Assembly: GCF_017654505.1 (NCBI RefSeq)
Contig: NC_054536.1
Coordinates: 13,452,794 to 13,516,793, forward strand
Source: Polyodon spathula
Taxonomy: Eukaryota > Chordata > Actinopteri > Acipenseriformes > Polyodontidae
Direction: 5' to 3'
Length of the DNA stretch: 64,000 nucleotides
A model generated the notes under the pieces. It was not told the origin of the DNA. It did no database searches and saw only the letters and a program-made list of their open reading frames with translations. Of the stretch, positions 48,170-59,165 are shown in pieces. The translations under genes and the position numbers were made by a program. Every line of letters starts with the position of its first letter. Within the stretch, counting starts at the first letter, position 1.

Positions 48170-49797
48170 TTAGTAGCTTATTGATCCCAAAATCTCATCA
48201 AGCAGCTTCTTGAAGGATCCCAGGGTGTCAGCTTCAACAACATTACTGGGGAGTTGATTCCAGATCCTCACAATTCTCTGTGTAAAAAAGTGCCTCCTAT
48301 TTTCTGTTCTGAATGCCCCTTGGTCTAATCTCCATTTGTGACCCCTGGACCTTGTTTCTTTTTTCAGGCTGAAAAAGTCCCTTGGGTCGACACTGTCAAT
48401 ACCTTTTAGAATTTTGAATGCTTGAATTAGGTCGCCACGTAGTCTTCTTTGTTCAAGACTGAACAGATTCAATTCTTTTAGCCTGTCTGCATATGACATG
48501 CCTTTTAAGCCCGGAATAATTCTGGTCGCTCTTCTTTGCACTCTTTCTAGAGCAGCAATATCTTTTTTATAGCGAGGTGACCAGAACTGCACACAATATT
48601 CAAGATGAGGTCTTACTAGTGCATTGTACAGTTTTAACATTACTTCCCTTGATTTAAATTCAACACTTTTCATAATGTATCCGAGCATCTTGTTAGCCTT
48701 TTTTATAGCTTCCCCACATTGTCTAGATGAAGACATTTCTGAGTCAACAAAAACTCCTAGGTCTTTTTCATAGATTCCTTCTCCAATTTCAGTATCTCCC
48801 ATATAATATTTATAATGTACATTTTTATTTCCTGCGTGCAGTACCTTACACTTTTCTCTATTAAATGTCATTTGCCATGTGTCTGCCCAGTACTGAATCT
48901 TGTCTAGATCATTTTGAATGACCTTTGCTGCTGCAACAGTGTTTGCCACTCCTCCTACTTTTGTGTCGTCTGCAAATTTAACAAGTTTGCGTACTATACC
49001 AGAATCTAAATCATTAATGTAGATTAGGAATAGCAGAGGACCTAATACTGATCCCTGTGGTACACCGCTGGTTACCACACTCCATTCTGAGGTTTTTCCT
49101 CTAATCAGTACTTTCTGTTTTCTACATGTTAACCACTCCCTAATCCATGTACATGCATTTCCTTGAATCCCTACTGCGTTCAGTTTGAGAATTAATCTTT
49201 TGTGCGGGACTTTGTCAAAAGCTTTCTGGAAATCTAAATAAACCATGTCATATGCTTTGCAGTTATCCATTATCGATGTTGCATCCTCAGAAAAATCAAG
49301 CAAGTTAGTTAGACACGATCTCCCTTTCCTAAAACCATGTTGACTGTCGCCCAGGACCCGGTTACCATATAGGTAATTTTCCATTTTGGATCTTATTATA
49401 GTTTCCATAAGTTTGCATATAATAGAAGTCAGGCTTATTGGTCTGTAGTTACCTGGTTCAGTTTTGTTTCCCTTTTTGTGGATCGGTATTACGTTTGCAA
49501 TTTTCCAGTCTGTCAGTACCACCCCTGTGTCAAGAGACTGCTGCATGATCTTGGTTAGCGGTTTGTAAATTACTTCTTTCATTTCTTTGAGTACTACTGG
49601 GAGGATCTCATCTGGCCCAGGGATTTGTTTATTTTAAGCGCTCCTAGTCCCTTTAACACTTCTGCCTCGGTTATGCTAAAGTTATTTAAAACTGGATAGG
49701 AACTGGATGACATGTGGGGCATGTTGTCAGTATCTTCCTTTGTAAAAACTTGTGAAAAGTAATCATTTAAGATATTTGTTATTTTTTTTTTCTTCAT
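48170..49797 (-). pseudogene. CR1 ORF2, reverse transcriptase part
   Basis: Copies the LINE RNA at a nicked target. The main frame (48170-49582, 470 residues) holds Y-R-P-I-S-L-T-S-I, Q-H-G-F-R-K-G-R-S-C, V-Y-L-D-F-Q-K-A-F-D, G-V-P-Q-G-S-V-L-G-P and the catalytic F-A-D-D-T box, followed by the thumb and the C-terminal W-S-P-R-Y-K-K-D region. It ends with a normal stop before the 3' tail. The linker preceding it (49594-49797) is in another frame; the break near 49618 looks like loss of one C in a C run. The polymerase motifs themselves are intact, so the copy is not very old. Confidence 0.92.
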
Positions 49798-50308
49798 CTA
49801 CGATTTTGCCATTTGTATCTCTTAAACATTTAATCTCCTCTTTGAATGTTCGCTTGCTGTTGTAATATTGGAAAAACATTTTGGAATTGGTTTTAGATCC
49901 CTTAGCAATGTTCATTTCTATTTCTCTCTTGGCCTTTCTAACTTCCTTTTTGACTTGCGTTTGCAGTTCCATGTACTCTTTCTGCATACTTTCTTTTTGG
50001 TCCTTTTTTAATGCTCTATGAAGTGCCTTTTTTCGCTGAATATTTTTTTTAATAGATCTATTAAACCATTTTGGCAATTTAGTTTTACATTTAGATTTGT
50101 CTACTTTAGGGATATAATTGTTTTGCGCCTCTAGTACTACATTTTTGAAGAACAACCATCCTTCTTCTGTAGGTGTTTTCTCTATTTTACTCCAATCTAC
50201 TTCTGTTAGTCTCTGTTTCATACCTTCATAGTTTGCTTTTCTAAAATTGTAAACCTTAGGTTTAGTCATTACTTTTGGGGTTTTAAAAAACACTTCAAAT
50301 GAGACCAT
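49763..50308 (-). pseudogene. CR1 ORF2, linker between endonuclease and RT
   Basis: A Lys/Arg-rich segment of 181 residues joining the endonuclease to the polymerase (blocks P-K-W-F-N-R-S-I-K-K and F-F-Q-Y-Y-N-S-K-R). It leaves frame at the T-run 49782-49791, where the next piece (D-Y-F-S-Q-V-F) continues. Its start at 50308 directly abuts the broken endonuclease end. Confidence 0.85.
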
Positions 50309-51022
50309 GTTGTGTTTTAGTTATTCTATCATCATTATTTGAAAAGACTAAATCAAGGCATGCCTCCGCTCTAGTCGATGCCTTGACAAATTGTGTTAGG
50401 AAGCAGTCATTTGTCATTTCCACCATTTCTATTTCATCCTTCATGCTACCCACCGGGTTTTCCCATTTTATTTGGGGGAAGTTGAAATTCCCCATTACTA
50501 TGGCTTCTCCTTTGCTACACGCATTTCTAATGTCATTGTATAACAGATTATTGTGCTCACCGTCTGAATCTGGCGGTCTATAGCATGCTCCTATTATTAT
50601 GCCCTTTGAATTTTTGTCCGTTATTCTGACCCATATTGATTCAATTTTATTTTCTTTGTCCAGGTTTAACACCTGGGCTTCAAGACTGTTTCTTATGTAT
50701 AGCGCTACCCCTCCTCCTCTTCTGTCCTGCCTGTCTTTCCTATACAGTGTATACCCACAAGTATTATATTCGTCCCCATCACTCTCAGACAACCACGTTT
50801 CTGTAACACCTATCACATCATAGTTACCTGTTAGTGCAGTAGCTTCAAGTTCTAGAATTTTGTTTCTGATATTTCTAGCATTTAGATAAATACATTTAAT
50901 GGTTGTCTTACCTGAGTTGTTGTTCTTGTTTTGATGCGGTTTCCCTTCTGTTTTTTTGTTGATTTCTCCCCCCTTCCTTTCTAGTTTAAATGCTTCTGAA
51001 CCTGCTCGAGGATCTTTTCTCC
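50295..51022 (-). pseudogene. CR1 ORF2, AP-endonuclease domain
   Basis: Makes the target nick. The frame is open from about 51022 and overlaps the end of ORF1. Motifs include Y-L-N-A-R-N-I-R-N-K, V-I-G-V-T-E-T-W-L (the metal-binding Glu), Y-R-P-P-D and G-N-F-N-F-P. The domain stops at H-G-L-I, and the next frame resumes with M-V-S-F-E-V-F-F, so the segment with the catalytic S-D-H motif is missing. This copy could not nick DNA. No obvious ATG sits near the frame start. Confidence 0.85.
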
Positions 51023-51668
51023 GAGTAGACTGGTTCCCTTGTTATTTAAATGCAGTCCATCCCGTCTATACAGATAGTCCTTGTTGTAGAATGTGGTCCA
51101 ATGATCAAGATAGGTGAAGCCTTCTCGTGTGCATCACGTCTTCAGCCATGGGTTTTGATTAATTATTTCCAGCTGTCCATATGGTCCTTTGCAAGGTGCC
51201 GGTAGTATACCAGAAAATACCACAGTTTTGGTTTTCTCTTTTAATTTCCTTCCTAGCTCTCTGAATTTGTTTTGCAGGGATTTTGGTCTGTCTCTTCCAA
51301 TGTTGTTTGTACCGATGTGGACGACTACTACTGGGTCCTCTCCTGTTCGTTCTAGGAGCCTGTCCACGTTCTCAGTGATGTGCTTGACCGAGGCTCCCGG
51401 AAGGCAGCACACTGTTGTAGTAAGGGGGTCCAAACTGCGAATTGAACTTGCTGTGTTTCTCAATATGGAGTCCCCAACAATCATGACCTCCCTTCTTTTT
51501 GCTGTCTGGTCACCACTGTCAATGGGATCCTGGATGTTGTTCCTTTCATTCTCTTGTTGTTGGTTCTGCTCATCAAAATTCTGAAGTGACTCAAATCTGT
51601 TGGTTGTTTTGATTTCTGGTGGTTGTGTTTGACGAAGTTTATTTTTTTCCCTGCTTCTGCCTACCTGA
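50981..51668 (-). pseudogene. CR1 ORF1, SGNH-hydrolase (esterase) domain
   Basis: ORF1 of some CR1/L2 LINEs carries an esterase of the SGNH fold, thought to help membrane or RNP handling. Seen here: a Gln/Asn-rich lead-in, I-V-G-D-S-I-L-R (block I, nucleophile Ser), V-V-V-H-I-G-T-N-N-I-G (block III), then R-R-D-G-L-H-L-N (block V, catalytic Asp and His). All catalytic residues are in one frame, but a single TGA at 51134-51136 splits blocks III and V. ORF1 ends at a TAG at 50981-50983 inside the ORF2 frame. The N-terminal part is missing or unclear. Confidence 0.85.
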
Positions 51669-51690
51669 ACCTAGTGCCCTAACAGGTCGG

Positions 51691-53536
51691 GAGGGAGATC
51701 TAACACCAAGCGTCATTGATCTCTGGCACAATTACTAACATAACAAAGGCAAAAAAGGCAAATTACAAATGCCTAAGGCTGTTATTGTTTTTCTGTTATG
51801 AACTATTTGATCACAGCCACTTTCTGGGAGTTGGAAACCATCACAGATTACGCGGACCCATTAATAATCTGTGACATTGCAAGACTTTGCTCACTTATAC
51901 ATTTACAAATAACTGATGTAGGTATTGGTCAAGGGCACAATATCTTGTCCTAAGTGTCACCTTAGTCAATTCAGAAAACAGAATTTCACTAAAAGACTCT
52001 GTCAATGACAAGTTGCATGTGGGAGGCACTGAATCACAAAATGGTATAAAAGACACATCAAAGCTACCTCTGTTTGTGCATTATTAAGCAACCATTACAG
52101 TTTATCACACATAACAAATCGGTGATGGACAAAAAAACTGTGCAAATAGCTAATTCTGTATACCTCATTAAATTCTGGGGCAGTGAAAAATATGAAGCTG
52201 CAATACATTACAACACATCCTATACACTTACACAAAACATGGAAGTACAGCAATCCACTACATTATACAAGGTGAACCTATTGTAATATATAACGTTCTA
52301 TAATTGTATATAGCCCATGGCACTGCACTACTATAAACATAGTAAATATATGGTAATACCATGAGTTATATAAAATTATATAAAGTTATATATCTAAAAA
52401 CCAAACACATTTGCGCTTTCCCATTACTTAGATTTACTAGAAGTTGCACCAAAAGAAATGCTTTCTTAATGATGCACTATTCAAATACATTCACACTAAC
52501 ATTCATGCAGTGATCATGTGCAGTATCAGTAATTTTCCGTAAAAGGTCATCTAAATCCATTTCACAGGTAAAACAGCCGGTATGTTTCCCCTGTTGTGTG
52601 TGATTCTGATTTTCCTTTTCAACAGTTCTGTTTTTCCGTATCACTCATATAATTGGCTAATGTTTCACTGGGCAGACAAACATAATGAAATTGGAAACAG
52701 ATGCAGTTATAGATGGTGCAGTGGCCTTTTAAATTGTCTAGGGGTCATTTTAATTTAAAACCGGTAGAGTTTTGCAATTTAATAATGTGCCGACTGCACA
52801 CTTAGCAATCATTTAAATTTAAATGATGTGGTTATACTTTTGTATTAAATTTATTATCATTCATATCACAATACTTGATGAAATTCAAATTTTTGTTTCA
52901 TCAACCTGAACTTTCATGCACATTTTGAAAAAATGTGCTGGAAATATAGATACAGAAAGTGGAACACACATATGCATATTCACCATGCTAAATGACCACT
53001 GTTTTTTTTTGCAAAGCTTTACACTAAATGCTAAACTGACTAAAAGAGCCAAATACAAAAGGTATTGGAAGAAAATATAATGCTTGTTGAGGTCGCATGA
53101 AACTGAAATAAGCAGTGATCTGGGTAAAGCTGCAGAACAAGCTAAGGGAGTGCTGCAAACATAAGCACCTGGATTCACAGGGGTGTGCTAGCCTACTGCC
53201 AGGAGTCAGTGCAAATATCTAGCAGCTGTTTTAAATTAGAAGCTTCTGTGTTTAGGTCAGATAATTTTTTTTATTAAGCATGGTAGTTTCATTGAAAGCA
53301 TTTCATTTGTCTGATTACTTTGTTGGTCCTTGTCAGTATGTTGATTGAATTCAAGTGTAAGGGCATTGTTTATAAAATCATATGCATTATAGTAGCCAAC
53401 TATAAGAAACAAGTCTGCTACAAGAGAAATTGTGGTATGTTTTTTGGGGGACTGGCAGCATGCCTGCTAGTTTGTTGCAACTGATAAATTTGATCTGCTG
53501 GGCTACTGCTTCAATATCACTAAAACAATGGATGCT
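51691..53536. other. Non-coding, nothing recognised
   Basis: AT-rich sequence with no repeat pair or domain. Short frames at 52074-52286 and 52885-53178 have no motif. Confidence 0.5.
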
Positions 53537-53808
53537 TGTGACGGGGTACACCTCATATTATTATTTGTATTTATGATGGCATTAAAGTTGTGTCTTTATT
53601 GTTTGTTTTTAATAAAAACATTTTTAAAAAACTACCGTTATCCCACACGGTATTTGTTTTATTGATTTATTTTGGCTATCAAGCCATTTTATTTTGTATA
53701 GTTTTGTTTATTATTTCATTTTAATAAAAGCAGAGCGCAAACGCATCTCGTTCCCCGTACCTTTGCCTTTTGACGTCACCACCCACACGCCACTCAAGCC
53801 TGTTCACA
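53537..53808 (+). repeat. Solo-LTR-like segment related to 54302-54705
   Basis: Starts TGTGACGGGG and ends CTGTTCACA. The 3' end shares 'tgacgtcacc' and 'ctgttcaca' with the LTR at 54302-54705. An AATAAA signal lies near 53723. The flanking 5-bp sequences do not match, so one edge may be wrong or eroded. Confidence 0.48.
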
Positions 53809-54296
53809 TATGGTGTCTTGTGTGGGATAAACGCCTCCAGGAGCGCCTCCAAGTCAGACCATTTATAGTTTCAAGAAATGCTAAATCGGGCAACATGCAA
53901 AAAATTTAGCAAAGTTTAATTCTGGGTGAATTTAAAAGTAAATGCAAAATTTCCAAACATGAACTGCAGGGTCTGCGAATTCAGGTATTTTGTCTTTTTT
54001 TTTTTTTCACCAGAGAAGTCTTTTTTAATGCTCTATAAAATGTTAATTGCCCCTGATTTTGCTGAGTAAATGATTCTGTTAGAACGATCACCCACCCCAA
54101 CCTGCCTGTATTTTGGACATCCCTCCCTACACTGAATCAATACCATTTGACAATATATATATAAGAATTTAACTATAGCCGCTGTATATAAAACTTTAGG
54201 TTTGGATCAGTTCTGTTCTTGGACAGTTGATGTAGATTCAAGTTGTATTTAAGAAAAAAAATAGTCATGGTTTATTTGTAATTAGAAATGGTTTGG
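53809..54296. other. Spacer between the two LTRs
   Basis: AT-rich sequence with no internal retroelement coding region, so the two LTRs are not ends of one provirus-like element. Confidence 0.5.
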
Positions 54297-54301
54297 ACCA
54301 G

Positions 54302-54705
54302 TGTGGCAGTGTGCTCCTCCCCTGTGTGTATTTTGTGTTCTATGTTGCGTGTGGTGTGTAAATGTTGGTGTATAGATACTGCTACATGGGATATAAATGG
54401 GTCTGTTTAGCAGGAGTGATTTAAAGTATTTTATAGTATGTGAGCATAGGGTTGCACAAATTAGTTCACATGCTGGGATTCAAGTGAATAATGAATTAGT
54501 AATTGAATCCCAGCAAAACAGTATATATAGATGCACGTTTCACTCACTTTGGGTGTTTGGTGAGTGAGAACGGGAGAGCGAAGGAGAGTAAAACTTAGTA
54601 AAATAAATAAAAATAAAGAAATAATAACAATTAATAACTCCAGTATTGCCTGTCTATGAGGGTTTCTTTCTGGCCTGACGTCACCCTACTGCCAGTCTGT
54701 TCACA
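54302..54705 (+). repeat. Solo LTR with 5-bp target duplication
   Basis: A 404-bp unit starting TGTGGCAG and ending TTCACA, flanked by exact 'accag' copies at 54297-54301 and 54706-54710. A TATA-like 'gtatatatag' lies at 54521-54530 and AATAAA signals near 54604-54617. A perfect 12-bp inverted pair (GCTGGGATTCAA at 54472-54483 and its complement at 54503-54514) lies just upstream of the TATA box. This is a classic solo LTR left by recombination; the family (probably Gypsy or ERV type) is not certain. Confidence 0.85.
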
Positions 54706-54710
54706 ACCAG

Positions 54711-55825
54711 TCATTTAATGATTCTACAAAAAAAGTTACGGTTAAAACAATGTATTTGATTAAGGAATACAGTTTCTCCTTAAACCTAAACTGCGTACTC
54801 CTGAATCAAACAAATTACTATGCACTGTTTCCATTGTATTGCTGTGTTAATCTGAGTATACTGCAGACATTGTAGCATATATAAATTATAAATACAGTAT
54901 ATAAGCAAGCTATACAACCTCCAGACTGATAAAAACCACTAAAATCTCAAGAGCAAACCAGACCCTTCATGTAGCTTAATCAATAAAGCCTCTGCATATG
55001 TACTTCTCTACTAATAATAACGGTTTGGAGTGAAGCCCTTTACAGCCAAATGTTTGTGTCATAGATGTCACCCTTGAGCCAAGCATTTTATAACCGTTTT
55101 TACCACACTGTCTTTAAGGTGCTTAAAAAAAAAAAAAAAACGTGTTTGAGACCATAAAGTGATACCGTAGATCTCTTACCTGAAATTCGGTTTTAACTTG
55201 AAGTTCATATTACATTGAAGCTATTGATACTGATGAGTATCACGTTGCAGAGTGACGTGAACTACAAAAAGTGCACATTTAGCTAAATGCACAAATTAAA
55301 GTTATAAAGTTCAAAAACACATTATTAAAAGTTTAGAAATTTTTACTTTCAGATATAATTTATAAATGTTGAAATCGCGTATCACAAATCCAACATTTAA
55401 AATCAGTCTATAAATCTTTGTTTTACACTTTGGAGTCAATATTTACCTAACATTTCTAACAAAAAAAATCAGTGAAAAAATACATCTAACTTAAATCTCT
55501 CTTTTTTTTTTTTTTTTTTACACGTGGCGATTCAACATTTTTTTTCAGCATTATTGCTCAGAGATTGTCAACCTACCTATTAAAGAACTACTTAATTGAC
55601 ACTTCAGTACAAAAAGCAGGCATTCCAGGCCAAGGTGTGGCCGAGTGTGGGCATTGCCCTGGTCGCCCCATCAGGATTGGGTCATGCATTTTTTTTTTTT
55701 TTTTCTCAGGTGGCTATTCTTATTGGCTATTCTTATCAAAATGTAGCTTTGTGCTGCTGCTGGGAGTTGGGTGGCCAAAATGTCTTGTGTTTATATAATT
55801 TATGTGTATAGATAGGTCATATCAC

Positions 55826-55828
<3 letters not shown>
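54711..55828. other. Non-coding, nothing recognised
   Basis: AT-rich sequence with A and T homopolymers at 55126-55140, 55503-55519 and 55690-55704. No gene seen. Confidence 0.5.

Positions 55829-55912
<84 letters not shown>
55829..55912. repeat. (TA)n microsatellite
   Basis: About 41 pure TA units. Confidence 0.97.
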
Positions 55913-55915
<3 letters not shown>

Positions 55916-56021
55916 CTTTACAATTGAGTGTAAAAGAACAGGAACCATAGCACCCTGATTTAATTGAAACTGTCACTGAAATTATTGATAGAAGCTGACT
56001 TTATTGTTTTACGTTAAGCGT

Positions 56022-56475
56022 TATTTAAACAATGATTACACTGTGTAACAATTATTTTTTTTTGTTCCTGGGTAGCAATAGTAATTTCTTAATTGCTTAT
56101 GCCTCAAAAGTATAGAAAATGGCTATTATTCCCCACAAACTTTGCTTTTGTGACCAGGACAGTGATAAAACGGGCAAATGTGTGTGTTTTCGTTCACATA
56201 AAGTCAGAAAAAAACAACATATGAATCCAAATTAACATGTATTTATACTAAAGTAATACAAAAATTACTACAAAAGATTTAGACGTGAGTAGTTTTTCGA
56301 GATTTATGATTATGCTATAAAAAGACACATATTTGCCCATTTTCCCATTGGAAATAGTGATATTTTGAAATATTGCTGTCCTGGTCACAAAAGCAAAGTT
56401 TGTGGGGAATAGCCATTTTCTATGCTTTTGAGGCATAAGCAATTAGGAAATAACAGTTACTACCCAGGAAAAAAA
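56022..56475. repeat. Inverted pair of the palindrome-led dispersed repeat
   Basis: The left part (56022-56310) matches copy 1 at 26157-26545 on the minus strand. The right part (56320-56475) matches it on the plus strand. Shared blocks such as 'gcataagcaattaggaaata' and 'aaagcaaagtttgtggggaa' occur in both, head to head. The centre 'gagatttatgattatgctat' corresponds to the palindrome edge in copy 1, but the 70-bp palindrome itself is absent. Either one element duplicated in inverted form, or the full element is itself an inverted repeat and copy 1 is half of it. Confidence 0.78.
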
Positions 56476-56940
56476 CCCAGAGGAAAATAGGAAAGGACAC
56501 TGCTACAGTTCAGTTAAATAATAATCTATATTCATAACTAACTAGAGACATTACGTGCATTTTGTTTTATAAACTTTAAAACTCTGCGCATTGACATCTA
56601 GGCACCACATAAAAGTTTGCCCAGTAATAGTGTTTGCATTATTAAAGAACTGAAGCTGTTACAAGATTGTACCATTTGAGGTGCAATAATCTCTAAATTA
56701 ATATCTAAACATTATAGTAAAGGAAATGTTTCATACAATTAAACAGGGAAGTGTGTGTACAACTGAAACAAAACAAGAAGACTGTATTAACACAGTCCAA
56801 ATATGTTGTGCACATGGCAATGTATTTGTTCAAAATAGTAAATCATGCATTGAACAACCTCAATGAAATTACACTTACACGTAGCACTGTAAAAAAAAAA
56901 CAATTTTGTCAGTATTAATATTTTTGCCCCAGTGGCAAAA
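56476..56940. other. Non-coding, nothing recognised
   Basis: AT-rich sequence, no feature. Confidence 0.5.
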
Positions 56941-56976
56941 AAATTCTGGCTACACCAAATTTAGTGAAAGCTTACT

Positions 56977-57440
56977 TTGGAGATTTGCAATTTCGTTTTT
57001 TCAACTAAAGAATTCAGCACTACATGGCAATGCCTAGAAGTTGGAATAATGGCAGGATGTACCACTTCTCCACTGGCTTTTACCATGGCAATGGAAGTAA
57101 TTATTAGGGCATCAGAATGGGTAGTGGGAGGAGAGCACTTGGCTTCTGGAATGCGACTACCACCAATTTGACCATACATGGATAACATGACAGCAATGAT
57201 TACAAAAGTAGCCTGCACTAATCGGTTATTGAGCAAACTAATCAATAACATTGAATGGGCATAAATGCAGTTCAAGCCCATGAAATCAAGGAGCATCTCT
57301 ATAAGTAAAGGTAAAGTAGTAGATAAAAGGTTCTACATTAACAGTGTCTGACAAACCAGTGAAAAGTCTTGGGAGATGGTATGACATTGATCTAAAAGAC
57401 ACAGTTCATGTGGGAGAAGATAGATAACAAGCACTAGAAG
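56977..57440 (+). pseudogene. RLE LINE reverse-transcriptase palm remnant
   Basis: Reads T-T-W-Q-C-L-E-V-G-I-M-A-G-C-T-T-S-P (motif B region), then A-M-E-V-I-I-R-A-S, a TGA at about 57169, and P-Y-M-D-N at 57172-57186 in place of the catalytic Y-M-D-D. A single G-to-A change would explain the Asn. After that the frame breaks up, with F-K-P-M-K-S-R-S and S-L-G-R-W-Y-D still recognisable. The polymerase could not be active. Confidence 0.78.
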
Positions 57441-57442
57441 GG

Positions 57443-58075
57443 TTGAAGAGCATAGACAGCAGCGCTTTACCTGGCAAACTGAAACTCTGGTGCTTTCAGT
57501 TTGGTCTACTGCCGAGACTGCTGTGGCCACTGACTGTGTATGAGGTTTACTTGAGAACAGTTAAGAAGCTGGAAGCTTTAATAAGTTCATACGTCAGGAA
57601 ATGGTTGGGAGTTCCATGCTGCCTCAGCAGAGTAGGACTTTATGGTAAAGGAATACTGCAGCTACCAATCTCTGCTCTAACAGAGGAGTTTAAGTGCACC
57701 AAGGTCAGAGTGGAAATGACATTAGAAAATTCACACAACAGATGCGTAAGGGAGGCAGCACCTGTGTTGAAAACAGGAAGAAAATGGGCGGCAAAGAAAG
57801 CTATGGAAGATGCTAAGGCTGCTCTTCGAATCTGTAATATTATGGGGCAAGTTCAGCATGGAAGAGGGGGCCTTGGTCTCAGTTCAGCTCCTCCTTCATG
57901 GCACAAGGCAACCCCAGCTCAATGGAGGAAGCTGGTAGTCAACGAGGTGCAAAAGCAGGAGGAGAGGATCGGGTGGGTAAATGCCATTTCCCAGGCCAAG
58001 CAGGGAGAATGGATGAGATGGGAAAGTGTGGAACAACTCAAGATTGGCTGGCAAGACCCATGGTTAGTGGAATAG
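57443..58075 (+). pseudogene. RLE LINE thumb and linker region
   Basis: The longest open piece of this element (210 residues). It contains L-P-G-K-L-K-L-W-C-F-Q-F-G-L-L-P-R, then W-P-L-T-V-Y-E-V, Y-V-R-K-W-L-G-V-P, L-Y-G-K-G-I-L-Q-L-P and a Gln/Glu/Lys-rich helix with S-Q-A-K-Q-G-E-W. This block is highly recognisable in fish and lancelet copies. The frame follows on from the palm remnant and stops at 58073-58075. Confidence 0.8.
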
Positions 58076-58149
58076 AGCAGGATCAGTTTCCTCATCTGAT
58101 CAACATATGATTTTCTCCAATCACCACAGAACCCAAACCTTTGGGTGAG

Positions 58150-58770
58150 TGAGGATCCCTCATGTCCTTTGTGTTAATCACCTGCAACATTAAGGCACAT
58201 TTTGACAGGATGTAAGGTGGGTCTTAGCCAAGGATGGTTAACTTGGCGCCATGACCTGGTGCTGCGATGTTTGGCCTTAGCATTGGAAGACAAGTGTAAC
58301 TGACCAATAAGTTGCCATCAGTTCCATCAAAGCATTACACACAAAAGACAATATTCAGGAGGGCAATCACCAAGAAAAGGTATTAAAATCAAGCCTCGCC
58401 CAGGACAACTGGAAGCTGCTAGAGACTGGAAAATGCTGGCAGATGCTGGTCAACGGCTTATTTTTCCACCTGAGATTGCCACCACTAACCTTCGACCAGA
58501 CATTAAAATGTGGTCTGGATCAGCACACCTTGTTCATCTGGTAGAGTTAACAGTGCCATGGGAGGATGCTGTGGATGAGGAGTATTAGAGGAAGAAACTT
58601 CGGCATGCTCAACTAGCTGCTGACATGGAACAGCGAGGATGGAGACTCCGAGTGTACCCAGTGGAGGTGGTTTGTCAAGGATTTGTTGCTCATTTTACAA
58701 CCCAGTGTCGGGTTCAGTGGCCAAGAGTTGTGTCGCACAGTGAAGAACTCTGAAGCAGCAGAAAGGTGCA
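58150..58770 (+). pseudogene. RLE LINE zinc knuckle and restriction-like endonuclease
   Basis: The knuckle is C-x2-C-x7-H-x4-C at 58163-58213, the spacing used by RLE LINEs, with a TAA (58175-58177) just after the second Cys. Downstream come G-Q-L-E-A-A-R-D-W-K, then L-R-P-D-I-K-M-W-S and V-E-L-T-V-P-W-E-D (58490-58570), matching the PD...E core of the nuclease. A TAG (58586-58588) and a frame loss follow in the basic C-terminal stretch. The rest to about 59160 looks like 3' UTR. Confidence 0.76.
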
Positions 58771-59165
58771 GCAACTGGTTGTGGTTGAGACGGAAAGATT
58801 CTGGCTGGGGATTTTAAGCACAATAGTATGAAAGCAACACTGATGTACAGGTTATTAAGCTGGGCTGAGTTGAGTTGCGGAAGGAGGGGGGTGATGCTGG
58901 GATGCCAGAATCACTGTCGAGCCCTTTTGAGGTGTTGTGGGCTAGTCAATGAAACACAGAGGATAGAAGGTGCCCACTTGAAGACCCCAGAGATGTACTC
59001 TACTTAGCTGATGTGCTGGGGAGGCAAAAGAAGCTGATCCCTGGAGCCAGCATTACACTTCAGACATCAACACCAAACAGAAGGATATCTACATCATCAG
59101 AGGAAAAGCAACTCAAATGGATGGAGTTGCAGATGGATCGCATTAGTTTACTGTAAAGCTACGTC

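Larger units (their letters stand above)
48104..51690 (-). mobile_element. CR1-type LINE, long but defective copy
   Basis: Minus-strand order: ORF1 with an SGNH esterase domain, ORF2 with AP-endonuclease and reverse transcriptase, then a short 3' region ending in the direct repeat TTCTTATG-TTCTTATG (48104-48120), as CR1/L3 elements do. At about 3.6 kb it is close to full coding length. The 5' end is not defined: the ORF1 frame meets a stop near 51672. Defects are one stop in ORF1, a lost segment in the endonuclease, a shift in a T run at 49782-49791 and a one-base shift near 49618. Confidence 0.92.
56945..59165 (+). mobile_element. RLE-type non-LTR retrotransposon, 3' half, degenerate
   Basis: Plus-strand order: reverse-transcriptase palm, thumb/linker, a CCHC knuckle and a PD-(D/E)XK restriction-like endonuclease. 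This is the domain order of the R2/R4/NeSL/CRE group of LINEs and differs from the AP-endonuclease LINEs elsewhere in the window. The copy is 5'-truncated within the RT. GC content is higher than in the flanks. Stops and shifts are frequent. I place it in this broad group with fair confidence but cannot name the clade. Confidence 0.78.

Noticed and set aside
48170..51584. Host gene with a reverse transcriptase or esterase
   Set aside because: The reverse transcriptase, endonuclease and SGNH domains are in the order of one CR1 LINE with its terminal TTCTTATG repeats, so they are transposon parts and not host genes.
54960..55040. Mitochondrial tRNA-Phe-like phrase ('gtagcttaatcaataaagc')
   Set aside because: Only a short match; following sequence does not resemble 12S rRNA, so a mitochondrial insertion is not supported.
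57443..58075. Independent host ORF of 210 residues
   Set aside because: It is the thumb/linker block of an RLE-type LINE, with palm motifs upstream and zinc knuckle plus nuclease downstream in the same orientation.
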